DNA of 64,000 nucleotides, from assembly GCA_001599815.1 (NCBI GenBank), contig BCIA01000001.1, forward strand, positions 1,678,934 to 1,742,933, written 5' to 3'. Below the pieces are notes generated by a model that was given only the letters and a program-made list of their open reading frames with translations, was not told the origin of the DNA and did not search any database. The DNA comes from Furcasterigmium furcatum. Taxonomy: Eukaryota; Ascomycota; Sordariomycetes; Glomerellales; Plectosphaerellaceae. Below, one piece after another: positions 55,153 to 64,000 of the stretch (the stretch's first letter is position 1; every line of letters begins with the position of its first letter). The position numbers and the translations under genes were made by a program.

Positions 55153-56282
55153 GCACCGCGCTCCCCAGGACTTGACCCTTCTCTCTGTACTATCCAGCGG
55201 CATCACTCGGCGTTTTCTACACCTCTTTTTTCACGGCACATGGCATTGTACAACTGGCACTTTATTAGATTTGGGGCCGCCCCGGCGAATGGGCAGGCAT
55301 TGAGCGCGCGCTCCCGCGAGGGATCCGGAGACGAACTATAGACGGGAATCGACATACTTTTTTGTTACGGCGCGAGCACGGGAACGGGACATTGAGGATA
55401 CCAAGTTGACAACGACGGGAGGATTATTCATTAGGGGATTTTGGACGGGAGGCTGGATCTGTATTGTATGATGAGAACCTTACACCAGCGGCTTATCGGC
55501 CGGTAAATTGAGGAAAGAAAGACATTGTCGCCTCATCGATTCGGGTGCCTACATGCGCGGTCTCAGATGCGAAGCTTCAGAAAGTGAATGCGTGTCCTGC
55601 AGTGTCTTGGACCCTGGATTTACGCGATGAATGAAAATCCGAGGTGCAGGGTGTCTTGGGCGACGGCGGGCCAATGGGTCGTGGTGCGCGCACGAGAGTG
55701 GCCGGAGGGAGCCCACCAGGCTGCCTACCCGCTGCAGGCACAGCATTTGGGCTGGGCATGGGTGGATGACGATGGAGGCACCGGGTTGTTGGTGGTGGGG
55801 GCCGTCGTGGGAGTCATCATTATTACACTTTCACTTGTTGGTCTGGTGTCGGGTGGGAGGTTCTGGAATGTCCTGTCTCATTTCAGGGTCTGAGAATTTT
55901 TTCTTCTCTACTCGTCGGGCAGCAATCCGGCCCCGTTGTGATAAGGTGGTCCATCTTGATTGAGGTGCTGAACGGGGTCCCGTCCGGGGTGCAGGGTGTA
56001 AGGCGATCCTGGGCGTATTACGCTGTAAGCTCACTGAAACACCACGGCCATGGATCACCATCCACCATCCATCCTCACGTGCTCACGTCACCCAGTCGAG
56101 CGAAGGTAAGAAAATGTCATGTATTTCATCATGTAGCCCAGGTATCAATTATCCGACAATCCGTGCGTTTGTTCGCGCATGATTCCATCCCGTGGTCTGC
56201 GCCGGCGACCGACTCGTCCGCCCATTTCAATCGGTCTCAATTACCTCCGCCCGCCATGTCGCGCCCGCCCCGGACCGTTCGC
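55153..56282. other. Convergent intergenic region
   Basis: 1.1 kb between the 3' ends of the Ser/Tyr-rich gene and the RPEL gene; no gene supported. Confidence 0.5.
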
Positions 56283-56774
56283 TCAGGCACCGCCCTCGCG
56301 CTTGGCGTACTCGTCCTCGATCGCCTCCTGGTACTTCTCGTCGGCGCTGCGCGGGTCCTCGTGGAGGACACCCTCCTTCAGCAGGGTTTCCGGCGACGGG
56401 CGGTGGGAGATCTTGTCGTTGAGCGAGTCGGCGCGCATGTGCTTCTCGAGCTCCTTCTGGTGCGCCTGCAAGGAGGGGGCGGCGTTCGAGGCGGGGAGGA
56501 TGTTCTCTGTGAGGCAGGAGGGTCAGCTAGGGTACCTCGGTGGTCAGGGGGCAAATGCGACGTCATTCAAGGGGGCGAAGGGGGAGGTGCACGGTGCACG
56601 GTTTGGGGGCTGAAGCTGGGTTCGGGACAACGTACTCTGGATGAGCTCCTCGCGGTCGGGGCGGTGTTGGAGTTGCTTCTCCAGCGAGTTCTTGCGCTCG
56701 GTGCCGCCGGGACGGGCGGGCGAGATGGGGGTGTCGTCGATGGACTTCTGGGGGGCGTTGGACTCGTCGGCCAT
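56283..56774 (-). CDS. RPEL-repeat protein (actin-binding motif type)
   Basis: Two exons, 56774..56636 and 56506..56283 (129-nt intron, longest in the window), 120 aa. LEKQLQHRPDREELIQKNIL is an RPEL repeat with the RPxxxEL core at about residues 38-44, the splice falling directly after ELIQ. A second, weaker repeat is LNDKISHRPSPETLLKEGVL (RPSPETL). An intermediate helix (KELEKHMRADSLNDK) may be a degenerate third. RPEL motifs bind G-actin in animals; in fungi the function is unclear. The rest is acidic and helix-forming. Small fungal RPEL proteins of about this size are known as a family. Confidence 0.85.
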
Positions 56775-57523
56775 TGTGGCTATGTTATTGCAGTGTGATG
56801 GTGATGGTGATGGTGATGGTGTTGTAATAGTAGATGGTCAATCTGACAAGCTTGATGCAGTGGGATTGATCTGACGCGGAGGATGAAGAGGGGAAGCAGA
56901 GCTGCGAGGACAGGAGAAGAAGCTTCGGACGAACAATGGTCTTATACTGCGATCAGCCTGCACGTCACCTCATGGGGTCTTGGTCCTGGCCTTGGGCCGC
57001 CGGTATCCAGGGCAATCAATCACCTGCATCACCAGAGACGCACTAACATGCCACTGACCACTGACATCTCGTCCTGCCGAAAGCTCTCGGCGAATCCAAG
57101 TGAGTCGACCTCGGGGAGCTGATGACGGAAGAGGCGAGGAGCTGGGCCGTCACAAGTGGCCTCACCTCCTGTCACCACTGGCCGCGAGCTGGTCTACCCC
57201 GCAACCGGCAAGACCCTGCTGGAATCCTGGGAAGCTCGCTGGAAGGTGATGCAATGCAGTGGGCCAAAACCCGGGAGATGGGCGGGAGAATGCGGGGTCG
57301 CCCCCATTCAACGCCGTCACGATCCCTGTCGCGCGCGGGAAACACTGGGACACTGGGAACACATTCATGCCGTTGCTGGGGCGAAGACGTTCCACCATGG
57401 CATCCGTGGATCTCTCCGGGTGATGTCGAATGGGTGATATTCCGGGACCCTGTCCCTCATCTTACAGTAGTTATCGCCGTAGACTCCGTCGCTCGACCAG
57501 AAATAGACAACAATAGACAAATC
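56775..57523. other. Intergenic region with GATGGT microsatellite
   Basis: 750 bp upstream of the RPEL gene. It includes a run of about four GATGGT units at roughly 56797-56821, 25 bp from the start codon, likely in the 5' UTR. Nothing else supported. Confidence 0.5.
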
Positions 57524-58009
57524 CTACAGGTCGAATCGCAGCCCAAGCCCAATCACCGTCCAAAACAGTGCGCCAACCGTGAAGAACAGGCCGCTGTTAA
57601 GTACCGTCAGTCACTGGGCCAGCGATCTCGAAGGCATCGACACTCACAATCCCGCCCCCTTCCTCTGCCACACGGTGACAACATCCGCGGCGCACAAGAT
57701 CGTCCCGGCGAGGATCAGCGTTCCCATCTCGCGCGTCTTTCCCTCCCACGAGAAGACAAACAGCGCCGTCGCGATCGTCAGGTCCCGCGCGCCCAGCAGG
57801 GGCAGCGCCAGTGTCACCGCCGCGATGTCGGGACTCAAACGCGGCTCGTCCGTTCTCTTGTTGGATAGCCCCGTCGCTGTGTCTGGTATGTCGAATAGGA
57901 TCTTCCCCGATGTCTGTGGCAGTGCGTACGTGAGAATGCCGAGTCCGATGTAGCTGACTGCCACCGAGAGGCCGAGGACGTGCCAGGTCGATGGCTCCAG
58001 GATCGTCAT
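57524..58009 (-). CDS. DUF4267 membrane protein
   Basis: Two exons, 58009..57648 and 57593..57524 (54-nt intron, GTGAGT..AACAG), 143 aa. Four hydrophobic segments are visible: the first near residues 10-30 (VLGLSVAVSYIGLGILTYALP), then around GARDLTIATALFVF, GTLILAGTILCAADVV and the C-terminal GLFFTVGALFWTVIGLGL. The GARDLTIA element between helices is the DUF4267 mark. Function unknown. The start at 58009 follows a clean ATG; an upstream in-frame extension was not used. Confidence 0.8.
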
Positions 58010-58457
58010 CTTTGTGTTTCGTGAGGCAGATCCGCGGGATGTGCGTGCGAGATTTGACTTGCGATGGTTTTCGATTGGCCCCCCGGGCCAGAGACATCCC
58101 TTTTGTACTTTTGCAAGATCTGGTTTCACTTTTTGGGTGAGGGACCTCCGGGCCACAGCGCGCCGGCGACCCTCCGGAGGCGCCGGGACTGTTTCAGCTG
58201 TGGGCTCCACACGCCGCCCCGGACCTCCGTGGCTTGACAATCAGGGCCAAGAACGCTGGGTGAGAATCACTAGGTTTGAAGGCTCACCGTCAGGAGAGAG
58301 AAATTCTATTCCTTCTTCACTCCGCCGTAACACTACGACATTGCCTAGGGAACATCTAAACCCATCAGATAGGGAGGCGGTGATATTGAGAACACTTCCA
58401 TGAGTTGACCATTACAGATGCAACGTGGAGCATGACTACAACAGCCTCTCAACGCTT
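58010..58457. other. Intergenic region
   Basis: 450 bp between the DUF4267 promoter side and the GH43 3' end. Nothing recognised. Confidence 0.5.
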
Positions 58458-59698
58458 TCATCTCTGCTCGCCACTCGGGGGCACCTGGACCGCACCAAGC
58501 GGTTGAGGTGCTCCAAAGTGAGGAACGTTATTCTCGTCAAAGGTAACAATGTGGGCCGAGGTGAACCTGTCGCCGCCACATGAGCCGGTCGCTCGGGTGG
58601 TGGCGTGGAATGCGTTCTGCCAGCAAGTCAGAAAGAGCTCCGAGTTACATCTCATTCTCAACGGCTTACCCAGATTTCAGTGCCGTCTGGAGACGTGAAG
58701 AAGGAATTGTGCGCAGTGCCGTAGAGCCCATTGGCCTGCTCGAAAACCGGGCCAGTTTTGTCCCACGACGATGCCAGGAGGGGATCGCCACCATTCCAAT
58801 GGAGGAGGCCAAGCGAGTAATTGGGTGTTCCGCAGTTCGAACCTGAGTAGCAAAGCCAGAGATCGTCGCCGTGAACAAGTGGCTATTCGACCATGTCAGC
58901 AAGAAGATCCCATTCATCACAGAGTTCCGCACGATTGCCACGTACATGAGGAGCCTCGTTGACGCCAATCAGATCGTCTTGCGGTGGCGCGGCAGCTCCG
59001 GTGATGTTCCTTTCCCAGGGCTGGTCTGGGATGGAAATGACATGCCACGCCCCGACGGTCCATTTCTCCGTGTCGAGCGGCGTGATCGCCAGCGCCTGGT
59101 TGAACTCCCTGTCCCTGATGCTCAAGACGTGATACCGGCCGAAACCAGGCACCTCGAGGAACGTTCCATCGATGCTGAAGGCAAAGTTGTCGTCGAGGCC
59201 GCCGCGCTGACCCTCGGGTGGGATCAGGTCTGCGAGGTGGTCAAAGTCGCAGTCGAAGGGGCCGGGGTTGTCGCACCCGCGCAGGACGCGCGTGGAGCAG
59301 CTGTCGCAGCATGGAAGGGACGAGTCGCAGCTCGAATAGAACATGTACCAGGTGTCGTCGATCTGGTGTAGCTCCGGCGCCCACATATTGGCGTTGCGGG
59401 TGGTGTTGGTGTCTGTCCAGATCGTTCGCTCTTCGCCGTCCACCAGGCCGTTAAGCTTATCGGACCGGACGATTGTGATCTTGTCATAAGACGTAAACGT
59501 TCTAGGACCGTGTCAACAACCGAAAGCTTCAGGGACAAGCGACGTTACGAGGGAGTTCGCGCACAGGTAGTACATGCCATCTGCCATTACCAGAGACGGA
59601 TCAGGGGCTGGGGCACGGATAGGGTTCTCGAAGGCGGCCATGGAGCTGCCCGCAAAGACCAAGCTCTGGGCCAAGGTCAACTTCCAACTAGGTGACAT
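58458..59698 (-). CDS. Secreted glycoside hydrolase family 43 (arabinanase/arabinofuranosidase type)
   Basis: Four exons, 59698..59565, 59501..58946, 58882..58670 and 58616..58458 (introns of 63, 63 and 53 nt), 353 aa. Signal peptide MSPSWKLTLAQSLVFAGSSMAA. GH43 five-blade propeller marks: FENPIRAPAPDPSLVMADG with the general-base Asp, YYLTFTSYDKI created by the first splice, NMWAPELHQIDDTWYMFYS, NEAPHPLVHGDDLWLCYSG with the acid Glu in NEAP, and GLYGTAHNSFFTSPDG near the end. A cysteine-rich insertion (CDSSLPCCDSC..CDNPGPFDC) lies between blades 2 and 3. Likely acts on arabinan or arabinoxylan side chains outside the cell. Subfamily not assigned. Confidence 0.9.
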
Positions 59699-60494
59699 GA
59701 TGTGAGCCTGAATATTGTGCCGAATATTCAACGTCAAGATATGGCCGTAGCTGAATAACCCTTTCTCGCATGTCTTCCGTGCATCGATGTTTCCAGGAAG
59801 GAAGTAGTTCTTATACCGGTATTCTACAAAGCCGCCCTCAATTGACCCGAAGTCTTGCTAGATGAAAGCTACTCTCAGTTTTATCCAGCCAATCCATCCT
59901 GTGCGCTTGGAAAAGCAAATCCACCACGATATGCATCTCGAGGCGGCGCCAACGCGGGGTGTTGCTGAGCCAAGGAACGATCCCACAGATCACGGCGTGC
60001 CGACCCTTTGCGGGCATCATCGACCGGCAATTCAACTCCACAAGCTTCCAGGATGCGGGGGAACTGGGAAAAGAAGAATGCCGATCATGAACCGAACGCA
60101 TCTTGCTGTTTGGGCTTGCTCCATTCGCCTTGATGCGCACCAATTATAATGGATGGTGTACCCCGCGATGCCTCCTTACGACGCTGTTCTCAACTTCCGA
60201 CGCACTGGTCATTTCCTGGTGTTGGTTGCCTTGCATCAGAAGTAACCTTTGTATGACTGTCCCGATGAGAACAGTGATTTTTATTCAGCAATGGATGATT
60301 ATTGACCAGACAGAAAGAACACGGGACTGGACTATGTTAGTGTCTACCAACAGAAGTAGTAGTGAGATTCTTGTGGCTCAAACTCCAACTTCACATTCAA
60401 TGCATCTTGAATGTTGACCAACAAGTTCAGTAGTCCGCACAGGGGTATCGACTCGATGACAAATTGGTTGTCTAACAGTGGCCCTCAGGCTGAA
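59699..60494. other. Intergenic region (GH43 promoter)
   Basis: 800 bp between two minus-strand genes; no gene supported. Confidence 0.5.
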
Positions 60495-62492
60495 TCAAAT
60501 GAAATGAGGAGCGTTGATGATGATGCCCATGATGACTCCGGCCAGGGTGCCGGCGATAGGAATGGTGGCGATCCAGGAGAGCACGAGCAGACCAACACGC
60601 TGCCAGTTGACGGCCTTGAAGGTGCCATTGCACAGGCCAACACCAACGGTTGCACCAGTAATGCACATGGACGTGGACACGGGCAGACTGTACTGCGAGA
60701 AGACAAGCACCGTGATGGCTGCGCCCATCTCCATGGAGCAGCCACGGCTGGGAGAGTGGTAGGTGATCTTGTTCCCCATGACTAAGATCCCAGGTTAGTG
60801 GTTATGCTCAGTTGAAGGACGTATGCAGAAACATTACCCTTCATGATGTTATAGCCGTAGGTGATCAGACCAACGGAGAGAGTAGCAGACAGGACCGCAA
60901 GCTGCCAGATAGGCACGGGAGCCTTAGCCGCAGCGGCGTCGCCAGTAGACCATGCAGAGTAGATGACAGCCCAGGGGCCAACAGCGTTACCGATATCGTT
61001 GGCACCGTGGGCAAAGGACGCAGTACAGGCAGTCAGGACCTGGACGAAGGAGTAGGTGTGCTCAACCTCGTTGGCGTACTTCTTGGCGTGGGCGTAGACG
61101 CGAGCCATACGCTCACCCTCGGGGGTACCGGCGATGCCGGACTGGGCGGAGTGAATGTCGTAGTTCAGACCATAGAGGAGACCGACAGTGATTTGGGCGG
61201 GGATACGAATGAGAACCATGCGGATGTTATGAAGCTCATAGATCTGACCGGCGCCCAGGGGGTTGTTATGGAGGGTGCGCATGGCCCAGCCAAGAGGACC
61301 GCGCCTCTTTCGGAGACGGGCATGGAAACGGGCGCGACCTTGTGCCATGAGTTCCTTGTACGTGTACAGAGGAGTGCCCGCCTCGGCGTCGGCAAGGGTC
61401 TTCTCGCGGGGCTCCCTGCCACTCTGGTTCTCGACGTCGCTGGCAGAGTTATTGCTGGCCTTGGCTCCGTCCTTGAGAGAGTCGGGGGAGCGGGTAGAGG
61501 TGTCCTCGTCAGGATCCTCCTGGACAACGGCGTAGTTAGGGACAGCCGCGGTATCAGAACCCTCGGGAGCGGGACGGCGCCATAGGAGAGGGCCCATGAT
61601 GACCATCCACCCCTTGATGCTGTGGTCCTTCTTGACAACCTTTGCGTGGAGCCAGGGGACGAAGAAGATGAGAGAAAGAAGGCCGAGGCCACCACCGCAG
61701 CCCATGGTAACTGCAGCGACGTACCACGCGGGCTTCTTGTTGAGTCCGAGGTTCGGTGAGCCCTTGTAAACGATGGACAGTGTGCAGATGGTGCCGGCAA
61801 TGAGGAAGAAGAAGGGGGACGTCCAGATGGCCCAAGGAACGGGGTGCTTGCGGATGTGAACGACCAGCTTGATGAGCATGAAGATCGTAGCAGCGAAGCC
61901 GCCCGAGATTATAGGGGCCATGCCGAGACCTGCGAAGATGGCACCGAGGCCCTTGCCATCGTTCCATCCCCACTCGACCTGAGAGGCGCCAGCAACCGCA
62001 ACACCAACACCAGCAACGGCCGATACAAGGGAGTAGGTGGACGAGACGTGGGCACTGTGCCTTGTGCACCCTGAAGTTGCATGATTAGCCAAGGCCGCTA
62101 TGGCGTGTCACAAAGATCTATCCACTTACACATGACCCAAGAGGATGCACCGGCAAGAGCGCAGGTGAAGGCGAGCATCTGGACACCAGCGTTGTTCTCG
62201 AAGGCATCGATAGGAATGATGCCGTTCTTGATAGTCTGGGCTGTTCGAGCACCGACTGTGATAGCACCAAGCATCTCGAAGATGGCGCCACATACCATGG
62301 CCTGGCGGTAGGTGATGGACCTGGAAGAGACGCTGGTGGCCCACGCGTTGGCAACATCGTCTAGATGGGTGAGTATGATGATTTACTTTCATGGAAACGC
62401 GAGGTGTACGTACTGGCACCGTTGTTGTATGCATCGAGCAGGGCAAAGAACGTGCCGATGACGAAGATGTAGGTGTATTCGGTGAGCACCAT
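60495..62492 (-). CDS. PHO-89-type Na+/phosphate permease
   Basis: Four exons, 62492..62414, 62360..62130, 62070..60838 and 60781..60495 (introns of 53, 59 and 56 nt), 609 aa. PHO4-family inverted repeats each begin with a GANDxxNA signature: GANDVANAWATSV, split by intron 1, and GANDIGNAVGPWA in the C-terminal half. The two membrane halves are separated by a long cytoplasmic loop rich in Asp/Glu/Ser (about residues 270-400). Further family marks are SSTYSLVSAVAGVGVA and SGTSM-like PVSTSMCITGATVGVG. High-affinity phosphate uptake coupled to sodium at the plasma membrane, generally induced by phosphate starvation at alkaline pH. Confidence 0.94.
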
Positions 62493-64000
62493 CTTGCAAG
62501 TGGGGACCAAGGGTGGTCAGTCGACAGAAGAGATGGTGTGTGCTCTGCCTCTATGGCTTGCTGATCTGGGCTTTTGGTGTAGGAGGTCTGCTATGAGCCA
62601 AGGACTAGGGTTCAACTTCACGAGATACGAGGAGAGCCAAGCCGGCACCCCAGGTGCCAAGGCGGCCGTCTTATATGCCAAGAATCAAGAGACACCAATC
62701 CAACCCGCTTTCTCAGCTCGATACGGCAAGAAAGTCCTTCCTTCATGGTCGGTTAACCTGGATCCACGGGCGCCCCTCGACCACACACTTCAGCCCCTCC
62801 CGCGCCGGTGTCACATTTCATGACCGAGACTATCAAATCCCAAAGTGGCGGAGACAGGCCCTGAAGATCTTCGTTCTTTGCGGCGTCGAGACTGACACTT
62901 AGACTCACATGCTGTGCTTCGGTCGAGGCACTTGGCGAGCTTGATAGACGTGACTCGTGTTGTAAGTCGCCGAAGAGGGCCCTATGAGGAGTCCGGGGAG
63001 GCGCACGTGGATGCTAAGGAGAGCCTCTCTGGTTGAATTAGCTCTCTTGCTCGTGTGGGGAGACGCTGCGAACCGTCTGGGGAAGGGAAGATCCCGTCCC
63101 TTTGGCCTGCCGGGAAACATGCCAGATCCGGGTATTTGGGACCCTAACTGCTTCTGGGGACCGACGGTGGATCGATTTCCGGTACTAGCAGCAACAGCCG
63201 AAAAGCTTAGCATTTGAATCAGGGTCCTGGGAATCATGCTACTGGCTCCAAGTCAACGCCCACCGTTGCCACATCTCTTAGCAATCTCTTGGCGAGGTCC
63301 AGATGGACGACAAGCTGACCGAGGAGTGATGCTCCTCTTCTCGCGGAACGTGCTCACTTGCCGTATTCGTCAGGGAATGGTCGGCGATGCACTCGCATGT
63401 GTTGGGGCGAGAGGGCTGGCCTCTGCCTTTTTCGTCTGAATGTGACGAGGGAGTCTCACCGACAGAGGCGCAACGTTCTTCAACTCTCAGACGAATAAAG
63501 TGCGTGCTCAACAATGCCAAGCATGCTTACAAGTAAGCCTATTCGTAGCCCGACCGTGAGTTAGGCCGGCGTACTCTGGCTGATACCTTGTCTCCTGCGG
63601 CGGCGGTGCCGTTGATCAGTGATTAGTCGGGGCTGTTGGAGTCGGACGGTTCAAGGTTTGCCGCGTCGACTTTAAAACTCAACTACTAGTACTCATGGAG
63701 GCCAAGTCCAGACATGTGCTCGGCAGTTATGGCGCGCCGGCATTTTTGGTCATGACACGTGCTTTGTTCGCCCTCGCACAATAGGTTCAGCTGCCAGAAT
63801 CCGTTTTGTCTCACCGACGGGGCAAAACGTACTAAGCGTACCACAAAGGGAACGGACCTCGGCCTACCACGCAAGGCAGCGTCAAGGAACAGGTCAGCCA
63901 TTGTCCAGCCAATATCACATTCCTGGCCGACTTTCATCTCGTCTCCTCGAATGGCGGGACGTTTGACGCCAGATCCAATCCCTCGGGACAGCCCAGGACT
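62493..64000. other. Right-end gene-free region
   Basis: 1.5 kb, beginning with the PHO-89 promoter. Short frames only, none recognisable. A gene beyond the window edge may start here. Confidence 0.45.

Overview
This window is nuclear DNA of a filamentous ascomycete (Pezizomycotina, most likely a Sordariomycete; the genus cannot be fixed by eye). The grounds are many short GT..AG introns of about 50-70 nt, intron-split genes on both strands with individual promoters, fungal-only families (PF11951 and Zn2Cys6 regulators, PDR-type ABC-G pump, WSC and Pth11/rhodopsin-type membrane proteins, Erg6, PHO-89) and a Fot1/pogo-like DNA transposon. There are no operons, CRISPR arrays or rRNA genes, and I found no convincing tRNA gene. 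All exon structures below were derived by hand by requiring GT..AG junctions, reading-frame continuity and family continuity.

Left part (1-22.2 kb): a monocarboxylate-type MFS transporter and a divergent cupin; an F-box-like protein and a divergent PF11951-type regulator; then a suggestive neighbourhood of a full-size PDR pump, a short-chain dehydrogenase, a regulator with two Zn2Cys6 clusters in tandem, an S1 sulfatase broken by two stops and two frameshifts, and a sugar-type MFS transporter. Together these look like an uptake/desulfation/efflux module with its own regulator that is now decaying at the sulfatase.

Middle (22.2-41 kb): gene-poor, repeat-touched DNA. It holds small hypothetical proteins, an NTF2-like protein, a four-exon secreted prepro-protein with a Kex2-type site and an 8-cysteine mature part, a Fot1/pogo-like transposon with 50-bp TIRs interrupted by a 1000-N assembly gap and bracketed by two perfect hairpins, a protein with a C4 motif, three WW-like repeats and a long Gln-rich tract, a second small secreted cysteine protein and a WSC-domain protein.

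Right part (41-64 kb): a dimeric alpha-beta barrel-like protein, a DHA1 drug-type MFS transporter, a Pth11/rhodopsin-type membrane protein with a 20-nt exon, a P450 next to a sterol 24-C-methyltransferase (Erg6), an ER FKBP ending in HNEL with a striking CCAAT/GATA palindromic promoter, a Ser/Tyr-rich small protein, an RPEL-motif protein, a DUF4267 membrane protein, a secreted GH43 arabinanase-type enzyme and a PHO-89-type phosphate permease. Several secreted or transport functions (GH43, WSC, small cysteine-rich proteins, PDR pump) fit a plant-associated or saprotrophic lifestyle, but that is inference.
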